Shown piece after piece: positions 31,425-39,491 of a stretch of 53,288 nucleotides of DNA. Below the pieces are notes generated by a model. It was not told where the DNA came from and did not search any database. It was given only the letters and a program-made list of their open reading frames with translations. Location: positions 1 through 53,288 of IMG/VR virus record IMGVR_UViG_3300037507_002397. The stretch is one strand, 5' to 3'. Origin of the DNA: a virus. Position 1 is the first letter of the stretch, and every line of letters starts with the position of its first letter. The translations under genes were made by a program, and so were the position numbers.

Positions 31425-31706
31425 ATGAACACGAACACGCTCACCCTCCCCAGAATCAGCCTCGGCGGGACTAACGGCGACGACCTGCTGGAAAGCTACG
31501 GCGTGGCCTATCGTGCGGCGCTTGAGGCCCTTGGCAAGCTGGCGCAAAACGCCTGCCCCAACGGGCGCGACTATGCGTCATGGGACGACTTCCTGGCGGC
31601 AAAGGAACAGCACGAAGAGCGCATGAAGCGCATCGAGTCCGTTGTTCTTGAGCTGGACCAAATCCGCGATTCGATCTGCACCCAAACCTTGGAGCGCAAG
31701 CTGTGA
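31425..31706 (+). CDS. First rightward early protein, hypothetical
   Basis: The 93-residue product is mostly helical after a short polar start (SLGGTNGDDLLESYGVAYRAALEALGKLA, then WDDFLAAKEQHEERMKRIE). It opens the rightward unit. The first helix and the spaced acidic residues do not match a known family. Likely a small early protein. Confidence 0.7.
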   Translation: MNTNTLTLPRISLGGTNGDDLLESYGVAYRAALEALGKLAQNACPNGRDYASWDDFLAAKEQHEERMKRIESVVLELDQIRDSICTQTLERKL

Positions 31707-31772
31707 CCGCCGATCAAACCCCCTGCGTCTGAAATTTCCCAACCCCAACCTCACGAAAGAAAGACACGAACC

Positions 31773-32228
31773 ATGAAACTCTCTTCCGCCACTATCCGTA
31801 CTCTGACCCTGCACCGCGCGGCGGACAGCAACCAGCCGTGCAAGGCCCAGATCGCCGGCATCCTCGCCGAGCCGACGGCCGACCTGCTCGCGCAGTCCCC
31901 GGATGCGATCCTACACCTCGGGATACTCGCGCATCTTGCATCAGCTCAGGATCATCACGACGCGGAGGACATCTACGCCGACTTCCGGGCTGCTTGCTCG
32001 ACCTGCTTCGCCGACCTGCGCGTCACGCTGGAGGATGCGGAGGACGGCCCCGACCTGAGCGACTACAGCGGCAGCGCGCTGGATCTGCTGGTCGACAACG
32101 GCTATGACCTTGAGGTCCTCGAGGCCGTTGTCGAGATTCGCACCGAGCGGACTCGCGCAGTACGCATCGGTGGCGGTGCTGGTGCGGCCTACATTCTGCG
32201 CGGCGCCGGCGCGGAGGTGCGGTCGTGA
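31773..32228 (+). CDS. Hypothetical early protein
   Basis: The 151-residue product is acidic and Ala-rich, helical in the middle (LLAQSPDAILHLGILAHLA; DIYADFRAACSTCFADL), and ends with a Gly-rich strand. It overlaps the endolysin start by ATGA-type coupling (GTGATC). No family recognised. Confidence 0.7.
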   Translation: MKLSSATIRTLTLHRAADSNQPCKAQIAGILAEPTADLLAQSPDAILHLGILAHLASAQDHHDAEDIYADFRAACSTCFADLRVTLEDAEDGPDLSDYSGSALDLLVDNGYDLEVLEAVVEIRTERTRAVRIGGGAGAAYILRGAGAEVRS

Positions 32229-32629
32229 TCCGCTCCATCCTCGCTCTAGCCTTGCTCGCGGCTCCGGTCATCGCCGGCGAAAAGGAGATGCGCCGCTTCC
32301 TCGATGCGATCCGCCGAGTCGAGACTGGAGGGCTACCCGCCGCCGGCGTCGGCGCGGTCGGAGACAAGGGCGCGAGCATCGGCCCCTACCAAATCCAGCG
32401 CGCCTACTGGCTGGACTCGCGCATCCCCGGCGAGTACCGATCCTGCCTGACGGACGCCGCATACTCCGAGCGCGTGATGCGTGCCTACTGGGCGCGCTAC
32501 TGCCCGGATGCGCTGCGGTCCGAAAATTGGGAAGTTCTCGCGCGCGTCCACAATGGCGGGCCAAAAGGTGCGAAGAAAACCGCGACTGTGAAGTACTGGG
32601 ACAAAGTGAAAAAGGAGATGAGCAAGTGA
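32225..32629 (+). CDS. Secreted endolysin, invertebrate-type (destabilase) lysozyme-like
   Basis: The 134-residue product has a signal peptide (RSILALALLAAPVIAG) with cleavage after about residue 18. The mature part follows the i-type lysozyme pattern: Glu33 in RRVETGG as likely catalytic acid, SIGPYQIQRAYW (residues 51-62), Y..C at 71-74, AYWARYC at 87-93 and ARVHNGGPKG at 106-115. Enzymes of this family cleave the glycan strand of peptidoglycan. Export by the host Sec system would make it a signal-endolysin that needs less from a holin. It lies early in the rightward unit, away from the holin-like genes. Confidence 0.8.
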   Translation: MIRSILALALLAAPVIAGEKEMRRFLDAIRRVETGGLPAAGVGAVGDKGASIGPYQIQRAYWLDSRIPGEYRSCLTDAAYSERVMRAYWARYCPDALRSENWEVLARVHNGGPKGAKKTATVKYWDKVKKEMSK

Positions 32630-33408
32630 ACCTAGAGAAAAGGCTGGAAGAGTCCGACATCAAGGGTCTGGTGGTCGAGTCGATCTACCTTGACGGCGGC
32701 GGTGTCGTGCGCATCAATGGAAAAATCCGCATCGAGGCTGTGGGCGATTGCTGCTCTCGCGGATGGATCGAGTATCTGAAGCACCCGCCGTTGCCGTTCA
32801 CGATCCTTTCGGGCCGTGGAGACTTTGGAGACGAATGGGTCACTGACCATAGCGACCCTGGACACCGCGCAGGATGCGATGTGCTCACGGTGTACCGCGC
32901 ATCGTACCCCACAGACCGCGACGATCTTTCCATGACCGTCCTGAACGATTCCAACGGGTACTACGGATCGCAGGTTGAGTGGATCGGGCACGTGGAAGCC
33001 AGCGATCTGGACAAGCTCGGCATGATGGGGTTTGGAAGCCACGAGATGTCCAGTCATGTGGCTAAGCATGGCTCGCTCGCTGGCGCATGGAACGACCTGC
33101 GACCTCAGTGGATCATCGGTCTGTGCGCGGCCATGAAGTACCGGGTTGGCGAGCACGATTCCGCATGGGATATCGCGCATCCTGGCTCTCCTGTGGACCA
33201 GACCGCCAAAATGCTGTCCGCAATCATGAAGCACGAGCGCTACATAACTGGGCGAACCGTGACCGAAACCCTGATCGGAGAGGCGATGAACATCACCCGC
33301 CAGCGGATCGACGCTTGGCTTCTTGACTACCGAGCAAGTCGCCTCGCATGGTGTGTGGCGAACAAGTCCAAGATCCTGGAAGCATTTGCCAAATGGGGGC
33401 ACCAATGA
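32626..33408 (+). CDS. Hypothetical protein before the recombination genes
   Basis: GTG 32626 overlaps the endolysin stop (GTGA), giving 260 residues. The amino part is beta-rich (GLVVESIYLDGGGVVRINGKIRIEAVG), with a mixed middle and a helical carboxyl region (NITRQRIDAWLLDYRASRLA) that resembles a helix-turn-helix. It overlaps the exonuclease start. No family recognised; cotranscription suggests a role with DNA processing. Confidence 0.7.
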   Translation: MNLEKRLEESDIKGLVVESIYLDGGGVVRINGKIRIEAVGDCCSRGWIEYLKHPPLPFTILSGRGDFGDEWVTDHSDPGHRAGCDVLTVYRASYPTDRDDLSMTVLNDSNGYYGSQVEWIGHVEASDLDKLGMMGFGSHEMSSHVAKHGSLAGAWNDLRPQWIIGLCAAMKYRVGEHDSAWDIAHPGSPVDQTAKMLSAIMKHERYITGRTVTETLIGEAMNITRQRIDAWLLDYRASRLAWCVANKSKILEAFAKWGHQ

Positions 33409-34382
33409 CACTCAAAACCCTGACCCGCGATGACTGGCTTTATCTCCGCCGGCACTCCATCGGAGCAAGCGAGGCCGCTGCTGCTTGCGGCGAGTCGCCC
33501 TACCTGTCCGAACTCGAACTGTATGCGCGCAAGCTGGGCATGATGCCTGACCCGGATCTAGGCTCGATCGAACACGTCCGATGGGGCAATCTGCTGGAAC
33601 CGGCCATCGTCGAGGAGACCTGCCGGCGGCTGGATCTGCGACCGCTTGGCATCGAGGAGTCTGCCGAGCGGCTCGGCGGATCCCCCGATGTCGAGATCGT
33701 TGGCGCACTGGAAGGGCGGCAGCTTTTCCTGCGCTCGATTCCACACCCGTACATGACCGCGACTCTCGACGGAATCGCGATCGACGGTGACGGCGCGCTG
33801 GTGAGCATCGAGGCGAAGAATACGAGCGCATGGCGGCTCGAGGACTGGCAGGACGGCGGCTCTCCGGGGCACTACCAGATTCAAGTCGTGCACCAGCTTG
33901 CGGTCGCCGCGCCGATCTCGCGCGGGATCCTCGCCGGACTTGTGGGCGGGAACGCGCTCAAGATCGCGCCGGCAATGCGCCGGGAGGATGCGCCCATTGC
34001 GGCCCTTATCGAGGTCGAGCGTGCATTTTGGAAGCGCGTGCAGTCCGCACAGCCGCCAAAGGCCGACGGGTCGGCGAGCAGCGCGAGTGCGCTCAAGGCA
34101 CTACACCCGGATGACAACGGCGAGAGCATCACGCTGCCGCTGGAGATGATCGCGCTGCACGAGGAGCTGTCCCAACTTGAGGACGAGGCCAAGCAACGAT
34201 CAAAAAAGATCGAGTCGCTGCGCGTCTTGCTCCGAGAGGCACTAGGATCCAACACCTACGGCATTCTGCCCAACGGGCAGGGCCGCTACAGCTACAAAAC
34301 GCAGACACGGGTAGAGCGCACCCAGCCGGCGTCGAAGTCCCGCGTGCTCAGGTTTTCAAAGGCAAAAGGAAAGACACAATGA
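33405..34382 (+). CDS. YqaJ-like recombination exonuclease
   Basis: Start at ATG 33405 overlapping the previous stop; 325 residues. YqaJ-family signatures are present in order: RRHSIGASEAAAACGESPY, VRWGNLLEPAIVEE, the acidic catalytic core TLDGIAI with IEAKNTSAW, and HYQIQVVHQLAV. These PD-(D/E)XK enzymes degrade one strand of duplex DNA to expose tails for the annealing protein. It is followed directly by recT, forming a Red/RecET-like pair. A coiled-coil region and basic tail form the carboxyl end. Confidence 0.9.
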   Translation: MTLKTLTRDDWLYLRRHSIGASEAAAACGESPYLSELELYARKLGMMPDPDLGSIEHVRWGNLLEPAIVEETCRRLDLRPLGIEESAERLGGSPDVEIVGALEGRQLFLRSIPHPYMTATLDGIAIDGDGALVSIEAKNTSAWRLEDWQDGGSPGHYQIQVVHQLAVAAPISRGILAGLVGGNALKIAPAMRREDAPIAALIEVERAFWKRVQSAQPPKADGSASSASALKALHPDDNGESITLPLEMIALHEELSQLEDEAKQRSKKIESLRVLLREALGSNTYGILPNGQGRYSYKTQTRVERTQPASKSRVLRFSKAKGKTQ

Positions 34383-35296
34383 CAAACACAATCACCACCC
34401 AACCCACTCAGTCCGTGCAGCGCGCAGCGCCGCGAACCGTAGCCGACATGCTGACCGGAGATCAGCGGCTCTTGCAGTCAATGGCGAATGCGCTTCCACG
34501 GCACATTCCGTCTGACCGCTTCGCGCGCGTCTGCCTGACCGCACTTCGGCGCACTCCCAAGTTGCAGCAGACGAAGCCGGAAAGTCTGCTCGCGGCCCTG
34601 ATGACTTGCGCGCAGCTTGGACTCGAGCCGAACGACCCGCGGCAGCTTGCCTACCTGATCCCCTACGGTCAGGAGTGCCAGCTCATCATCGGCTGGCGTG
34701 GATACATCGAGCTGGCGATGCGTTCCGGGATGGTCAGCAACATCCAGGCACAGGTCGTGTATGAGCGCGATGGCTTCGAATACGAGCAGGGTCTGGAATT
34801 GAAACTCAAGCACACGCCCTACCTTGGCAGCGATCCCCGCGGCAAGGTCATCGCCAGCTACGCCGTCGCCACGATGTCGAACGGTCACAAGGCATTCGTC
34901 GTGCTGCCGCGCTGCGATATCGAGCGCGCACGCGCGGCGAGCAGCGGCGTGAAGTCCGGCCGCGCGACTCCTTGGGATGATTGGTTCCCGGAGATGGCGA
35001 TGAAGACCGCGGTGCGCCGGTTGGCGAAATTCATGCCGCAAAGCCCGGAGTTCGCGCGCGCGCTCGAGGCCGATGATGCCAAGGGCTTGACGATCGACCC
35101 GGTAACGATGTCTCCGGAGAGCATCGAGATCGAACCGGCGATGAGTCTCGCCGAGGTGGCGGATGAGGGCGAGCCTACACCGACAAGTCAGGCGCAGGCT
35201 CAAGACCTGGGCGCACGCTTGGAGCAAAAGGCCGCGACGGTTGCCACGCCCGCCAAGGGGCAAAGCCGCTTCGCGGATGAAGGCGGTGCGGAGTGA
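34379..35296 (+). CDS. recT: RecT single-strand annealing protein
   Basis: The 305-residue protein has the RecT family pattern: PSDRFARVCLTALRR, LLAALMTCAQLGLEPND, AYLIPYGQECQLIIGWRGYIELA, and WDDWFPEMAMKTAVRRLAKFMP. It anneals complementary single strands produced by the YqaJ exonuclease and promotes recombination-dependent replication. The carboxyl ~60 residues are variable and polar. The ATG overlaps the exonuclease stop and is preceded by the AGGAAAGACAC leader. Confidence 0.95.
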   Translation: MTNTITTQPTQSVQRAAPRTVADMLTGDQRLLQSMANALPRHIPSDRFARVCLTALRRTPKLQQTKPESLLAALMTCAQLGLEPNDPRQLAYLIPYGQECQLIIGWRGYIELAMRSGMVSNIQAQVVYERDGFEYEQGLELKLKHTPYLGSDPRGKVIASYAVATMSNGHKAFVVLPRCDIERARAASSGVKSGRATPWDDWFPEMAMKTAVRRLAKFMPQSPEFARALEADDAKGLTIDPVTMSPESIEIEPAMSLAEVADEGEPTPTSQAQAQDLGARLEQKAATVATPAKGQSRFADEGGAE

Positions 35297-35538
35297 GTTC
35301 TAAAATTGAAGCGGCTGATGTTCTCATTGTTGTCCGCATGACAGCCGAGGTGGCGCAGACCCACCAAACGCTATACCAGCTTGACGCGCTGCTGAATTGT
35401 ATTGGCGACGATGGCGCAAACCGCGCAGAGATCAAAGCTCTGCATGATGCGCTTGACGAGCGATTCTCAAGGCTTCTCAGATCGTATGAGCGTCTGGTTT
35501 ACAAGTACACGGAATCCACCGAAGGTGGTGCAGAGTGA
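35293..35538 (+). CDS. Small hypothetical protein between recT and ATPase
   Basis: The 81-residue helical product starts with GTG overlapping the recT stop and ends overlapping the ATPase start. It contains a DALLNCIGDDGANRAEIKALHDALDE helix pair. It is probably an accessory of the recombination block. No family recognised. Confidence 0.65.
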   Translation: MSSKIEAADVLIVVRMTAEVAQTHQTLYQLDALLNCIGDDGANRAEIKALHDALDERFSRLLRSYERLVYKYTESTEGGAE

Positions 35539-37052
35539 GCCAGACTATCGAGATCAAAGACGCTGGCCCGATCGAATCGCTCACCATCCCCGTTCCCGAA
35601 GGCGGCGGCGTGGTCGTGCTGCGCGGTCCCAACGGCGGCGGCAAGTCCACGGCGCTCAACGCTGTGACGGCGCTGGTGTCTGGCGCTGGAACGGTGCCCA
35701 CTCGTGACGGTGCCCTGGGCGCCATCGTCGAGGGACTGGGCGCACGCTTGACGGTTGGTCGGCGCACTGGGCGCAGCGGCGAGCTTGAGCTTCACCACTT
35801 GGAAGGCCCGGATCCCTCGCTACTCGTCGACCCCGGCATCAAGGATCGCGGTGCGGCCCACGCGGAGCGCATTCGTGCGCTTGCGCGGCTGGCTAACGCC
35901 ACGCTGGACCGGGAGCGGATCGTGTCGCTTGTCGGTGGGCCTGATGCCTTCGCGGCGCTGGTGCGCGCTGAGTCGCTGGAGAAGGGCGATGTGCCGTCAA
36001 TCTGCGCGGCGGTGAAGCGTGACCTCGAAACTGCGGCGCGTGCGGCTGAAACCGAAGCCGACAACCTGCAAACCGAGGCTCGCGGGATCTCTGCATCGGT
36101 CGATGCGGTGCCCGAGGCTGAGATGCTGGACGAGGCCGCGCTCCAGCAAGAGCTCGAACTGGCGTCCGGCCAACTTGGCGAACTGCGCGGGCGGCAATCG
36201 CAAGCCGACAAGCTGCGCGCCGCTGCTGAGGCTGCCCGGCAAACGCTGGCAGGCATGGGTGAGCGTGGCACTGTCGACGCTGGCCGTGCAGCCGAAGCGC
36301 AACTGGCGCAAGCTGAAGCCGCCACCAAGGCGATGCGCGGCGCACTGGAAGCCAAGAGCGAAGCGGTGCAAGCCGCTAAGGTTGCGCTAGCTAAGGCGAT
36401 CGCCGAGGCCGACCTGGCTAACGCGGCGGTGCAGACCGCGCTCGCGCAGGAGGATATGGCGCGGGCTACCTTGCTCCAGGCCGAGAAGGACTACAAAGCC
36501 CGGAACCAGCTTGGCGCGGCGATGAAAGCCGCCGATGCAGCCGCGTTTGTGGACCCGTCCGAAGTTACGGCCTGGGAAGAGCGGCAGACCGCCGCACGGC
36601 TCGCGCTCCAGCGTGCCGAGGTCGTGCGCTTTGCGATGGACCAGCGCGAACGCGCCAAGGTCAAGTCTGACGAAAGCGGCGCGGCTCGCTCTCGCGCTCT
36701 TGGTTTGCGCCGTGCCGCGAGCGGCTGCGAGGCGATCATCAGCGAAGCCCTGGCGAAAGTCTGCCCCGCTGGGATGTTGGTTCACGAGGGAATGCTGGTC
36801 GTGAAAACCGATCGCGGGCTCGAACCCTTCGACGAGCTTAGCCACGGCGAACGCTGGCGCTGGGCTATCGAGATTGCAGCGCGCACGGTGAAGGCGCCGG
36901 GCTTGCTGGTGTGCCGTCAGGAAGGCTGGGAATCGTTGCAGCCCTCCGTGCAGCGTGAAGTTGACGCGATGGCCCGCGAGCATGGGCTGGTGATCTTGGC
37001 GGCGAAGGCCGACGATGGAGAGTTGCGCGCTGAGGTGTTTGGAGGCGCGTGA
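35535..37052 (+). CDS. SbcC/RecF-like ATPase with altered Walker B
   Basis: The 505-residue protein has an amino-terminal Walker A (GPNGGGKST, residues 31-39), a long Ala/Glu-rich coiled-coil (about 150-390), and a carboxyl ABC signature LSHGERW (435-441). This is the layout of small SMC/Rad50/SbcC-like proteins. The Walker B region reads LLVCRQEGW, lacking the usual aspartate; Glu463 may act. It follows recT, so it likely works on DNA ends, perhaps with the metallophosphoesterase at 39475. The GTG overlaps the previous stop. Confidence 0.82.
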   Translation: MSQTIEIKDAGPIESLTIPVPEGGGVVVLRGPNGGGKSTALNAVTALVSGAGTVPTRDGALGAIVEGLGARLTVGRRTGRSGELELHHLEGPDPSLLVDPGIKDRGAAHAERIRALARLANATLDRERIVSLVGGPDAFAALVRAESLEKGDVPSICAAVKRDLETAARAAETEADNLQTEARGISASVDAVPEAEMLDEAALQQELELASGQLGELRGRQSQADKLRAAAEAARQTLAGMGERGTVDAGRAAEAQLAQAEAATKAMRGALEAKSEAVQAAKVALAKAIAEADLANAAVQTALAQEDMARATLLQAEKDYKARNQLGAAMKAADAAAFVDPSEVTAWEERQTAARLALQRAEVVRFAMDQRERAKVKSDESGAARSRALGLRRAASGCEAIISEALAKVCPAGMLVHEGMLVVKTDRGLEPFDELSHGERWRWAIEIAARTVKAPGLLVCRQEGWESLQPSVQREVDAMAREHGLVILAAKADDGELRAEVFGGA

Positions 37053-37387
37053 TGTTCGACCAGATCAAGCTGCCCGTGTGCCCGGTGTGTGGGGCGTGGT
37101 GCGTGTCGGCTGTGAGTCAAAAAGCCTTAGGTATGGGCTTTGATGTGTCCTTTAGTTGCGGGTCTAAGTTTTCGGTCAACCAAGACCGCGAGCCGCTGAT
37201 TGTTGATGGCTGCAAAGATGCGGAGGAGGTGGTGCAGATGCTCAAGTCTCAAGCAAAATTCCTCCGCGCTGAACTTGCCCGCCTTCAAGCTGACCCCGAC
37301 ATTCGCGCCTTGGACGCCGCCCGCCAGCGCCACGCCGAGGTCCGCGCCCATGTCGCGCAGGTGCAGGAGCAAACCGAGATCGCGTGA
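37052..37387 (+). CDS. Zinc-ribbon protein with carboxyl helix
   Basis: Start at ATG 37052 (TGATG overlap; GTG 37049 is also possible). The ~111-residue product begins with LPVCPVCGAWCV and a second FSCGS, a partial zinc ribbon, and ends in a long charged helix (AKFLRAELARLQADPDIRAL). It may be a small DNA-binding accessory. A strong terminator follows. Confidence 0.7.
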   Translation: MFDQIKLPVCPVCGAWCVSAVSQKALGMGFDVSFSCGSKFSVNQDREPLIVDGCKDAEEVVQMLKSQAKFLRAELARLQADPDIRALDAARQRHAEVRAHVAQVQEQTEIA

Positions 37388-37396
37388 TCTCGACCG

Positions 37397-37441
37397 GCCG
37401 CGCGCAGTAGTAAAGAGCGGGCTGCGCGCGGCTGGATTTTT
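37397..37441 (+). terminator. Rho-independent terminator
   Basis: GCCGCGCGCAG (37397-37407) pairs perfectly over 11 bases with CTGCGCGCGGC (37422-37432), with a 14-base loop, followed four bases later by TTTTT (37437-37441). It marks the end of the recombination cluster and implies a new promoter or read-through for the genes beyond. Confidence 0.85.
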
Positions 37442-37489
37442 CAAAGGGAAAAACAATGGAAACTCAAAACAGATGGAAGAGGTGACGCC

Positions 37490-37948
37490 GTGACCAAGCT
37501 CTACAGGATGAAGCCGCTGGTGTGGGTTGATAACTTCTATCCCCCCTCCTGTGATGGCCCTTGCGGGTTTAGGATCATAATCGACGAAGATATACGGGAC
37601 TCGGGCACCCTATACACCCTATACCGTGGTGACGATTTCTGCGCAGATTCCTTTTCGCTAGGTGAAGCCAAAGCCGCCGCCGAAAAGCTCGCGCTGGAAG
37701 AAGCCCTGCGCTGGGTGGAAGAAGTGACCCCAGAAGCCCCTCGCTGGATTCCTGTTGGCGAGCGGATGCCGCCGGATGATCCGTATTACCAAAACCGCAG
37801 CGCGAAAGTCCTTGTGCATCTATCGACGGGGACGGTTTGTGTTTCTTGGTTTTTCAGACCAACAGAAGCGTGGGTGGGGATTGACTACTCCAAGGAGCGC
37901 GTCACCCACTGGATGCCGCTCCCAGAACCGCCGAAAGGAGGCGCGTGA
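37490..37948 (+). CDS. DUF551-like protein
   Basis: The carboxyl ~65 residues have the DUF551 pattern (WIPVGERMPPDD, KVLVHLSTGTV, VTHWMPLPEPP), common in small phage proteins of unknown role. The amino part is separate (WVDNFYPPSCDGPCGFRI; LGEAKAAAEKLALEEALRWVEE). GTG 37490 is preceded by GGAAGAGG. It opens a run of small genes after the terminator. Confidence 0.75.
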   Translation: MTKLYRMKPLVWVDNFYPPSCDGPCGFRIIIDEDIRDSGTLYTLYRGDDFCADSFSLGEAKAAAEKLALEEALRWVEEVTPEAPRWIPVGERMPPDDPYYQNRSAKVLVHLSTGTVCVSWFFRPTEAWVGIDYSKERVTHWMPLPEPPKGGA

Positions 37949-38280
37949 TGTGGACCGAGAGTAAGCGCGCCCAAGAAGTTACAGACCTAATCGAGTCTGC
38001 GCCCCTTCCGATTCTAGTAAAGGGTGGTGCCATTACGCGCATGTGGTGCGAGGTTGTTATGTGGACGCTGCATGTAAACGCTAGGGTCCGCGTGTGGACT
38101 GGCGAAGAGCTGCATACGCGCGTGGGTGTTTCAACGGATTTCCTGGAACGCCATGCGTCCGCTGAATCCGCACTTACACCCGTTCGGCTTAGGATGGTTG
38201 CAGACATTGAGGAAGCCATCGAGCACCGCTACACCAATTGGATAGGTGAACAGATCAGAAAGGTCGAGAAAATCAAATGA
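37948..38280 (+). CDS. Small hypothetical protein
   Basis: Start at ATG 37948 (TGATG), five bases after GGAGG. The ~110-residue product is helical with a strand pair in the middle (VVMWTLHVNARVRVWTGEELH). No family recognised. Confidence 0.65.
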   Translation: MWTESKRAQEVTDLIESAPLPILVKGGAITRMWCEVVMWTLHVNARVRVWTGEELHTRVGVSTDFLERHASAESALTPVRLRMVADIEEAIEHRYTNWIGEQIRKVEKIK

Positions 38281-38489
38281 GTAATAATGAAAAATCCATG
38301 CCGTCCCAACGTAAGCCCCAATCTGCCTTTACGCGGCGCACCGGCTACATCTTTGTGATGGTCGCTGGCTGCGGCATCGCGGCAGTAGCGGGTCCAATGG
38401 ACTCGTGGCTGACGAATGCTCTGCTCTTCGCGGTGCTTGTCCAGGCCGAGCGGATCGTGGACCGCATGGACAAGAGGGGTGGCGCGTGA
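38277..38489 (+). CDS. Small membrane protein
   Basis: The 70-residue product has a basic, polar amino end and two hydrophobic segments: GYIFVMVAGCGIAAVAG and WLTNALLFAVLV. The size and topology would allow a holin, but position away from lysis genes and the short helices make this uncertain. It overlaps the repeat-protein start by GTGA. Confidence 0.6.
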   Translation: MSNNEKSMPSQRKPQSAFTRRTGYIFVMVAGCGIAAVAGPMDSWLTNALLFAVLVQAERIVDRMDKRGGA

Positions 38490-38920
38490 GCACGTTTGAC
38501 TTTCAGGACGGCAACGGTCCCGTCGCTGCTCACCAACACCCCAACGGTGGCGGGTGGGTAGCCAGCACAGCGTCTGTGGCACCTACGGCGTATGTAGGTC
38601 CGTACGCTCAGGTGTACGGCAACGCTCGGGTGTTCGGTAGCGCTCAGGTGTACGGCAACGCTCGGGTGTTCGGTAGCGCTCGGGTGTACGGCAGCGCTAG
38701 GGTGTTTGGCGAGGCTCAGGTGTTTGGCGACGCTCTGGTGTCCGGCAACGCTCGGGTGTACGACACCGCTCAGGTGTACGACACCGCTTGGGTGTCCGAC
38801 ACCGCTTGGGTGTCCGACACCGCTCGGGTGTACGGCAACGCTCGGGTGTACGGCAACGCTCTGGTGTCCGGCAACGCTCGGGTGTCTGGCGAGGCTCGGG
38901 TGACGGGAGACGCACGATGA
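38486..38920 (+). CDS. Hexapeptide-repeat left-handed beta-helix protein
   Basis: GTG 38486 overlaps the previous stop and gives 144 residues. After a short amino end the protein consists of about 19 hexapeptides of the type (R/Q)V(Y/F)GNA, starting SVAPTA. This gives a left-handed beta helix like that of hexapeptide acyltransferases or carbonic anhydrases, but no catalytic insertion is seen. In phages such proteins are of unknown function. The DNA is a near-identical 18-base tandem repeat, so copy number may vary. Confidence 0.85.
   Translation: MSTFDFQDGNGPVAAHQHPNGGGWVASTASVAPTAYVGPYAQVYGNARVFGSAQVYGNARVFGSARVYGSARVFGEAQVFGDALVSGNARVYDTAQVYDTAWVSDTAWVSDTARVYGNARVYGNALVSGNARVSGEARVTGDAR
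38609..38914 (+). repeat. 18-bp tandem repeats encoding hexapeptides
   Basis: Seventeen in-frame 18-base units of the type CGGGTGTACGGCAACGCT, with stretches nearly identical at the nucleotide level. This suggests recent unit duplication or slippage rather than ancient divergence. Confidence 0.85.
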
Positions 38921-39204
38921 GTTCCACGCCGGATCTTGACCGCGCGCTCAAAATCGCCCGTGCAGCGGGTATGGGGTCGGCCGCTTGGGATCGAGCGTGC
39001 GACGAGCTTCGCGCCATGCGAGAGCTACTCAGCGGCCAGACGCTTTACGATGCCCGGCAAGCGACCCTCATGGAGATAGCCAGCTACTGCGAGCAGCAGG
39101 CTCAGGATCGGCCCGCAGACTCTGCCGCGCTTCATGCCGTGGCTGCCGAGTGCTTCCGCCGGCATTCCCACGCTGCCGCGCGGGCGAAGACCAGCGGGGC
39201 ATAA
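38917..39204 (+). CDS. Small hypothetical protein
   Basis: The 95-residue helical product starts with ATG overlapping the repeat gene's stop (ATGA). It is Ala-rich, with a SSTPDLDRALKIARAAG start and a MEIASYCEQQAQD helix. The pattern is that of small phage accessory proteins. No family recognised. Confidence 0.65.
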   Translation: MSSTPDLDRALKIARAAGMGSAAWDRACDELRAMRELLSGQTLYDARQATLMEIASYCEQQAQDRPADSAALHAVAAECFRRHSHAAARAKTSGA

Positions 39205-39236
39205 TCGGCAAGCCGGGCGAAGGGGCCGGCGCGTCG

Positions 39237-39491
39237 ATGACAAAAAGCAAGAGGGCCGAGGCGATCAACCTCGAGGACTGGGTACGCGCAAACCAAAAGC
39301 GCAAGTGCCTCATATGCCGCACGGAGGGGGCATCAGATCTTGTCGAGTCCGTGTTGACCGCGAGCAAAAAGCTGGGGCTGACAGTCCCGCAAAGTAAGCT
39401 ATGCGACTTGCTGCGCGAGCGCGGCGTGCTGGAAACAACCAGCCACACGATGCGCGACCACATCAGGAGATGCCGTGGCAAAGCGCGATAA
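39237..39491 (+). CDS. Small zinc-finger/HTH-like protein
   Basis: The 84-residue product starts at ATG 39237. It has a CLIC motif at about residue 23 and a terminal H..RRC, a possible zinc site, and a helical middle (LVESVLTASKKLGL, KLCDLLRERGV) resembling helix-turn-helix. It overlaps the metallophosphoesterase start, so a DNA-related role is likely. Confidence 0.65.
   Translation: MTKSKRAEAINLEDWVRANQKRKCLICRTEGASDLVESVLTASKKLGLTVPQSKLCDLLRERGVLETTSHTMRDHIRRCRGKAR

Noticed and set aside
38609-38914. CRISPR-like tandem array
   Set aside because: Units are 18 bases with no spacers and are in frame with a beta-helix protein.
38697-39017. Minus-strand frame with RTPERC repeats
   Set aside because: It is the complement of the hexapeptide tandem repeats and has no start signal.
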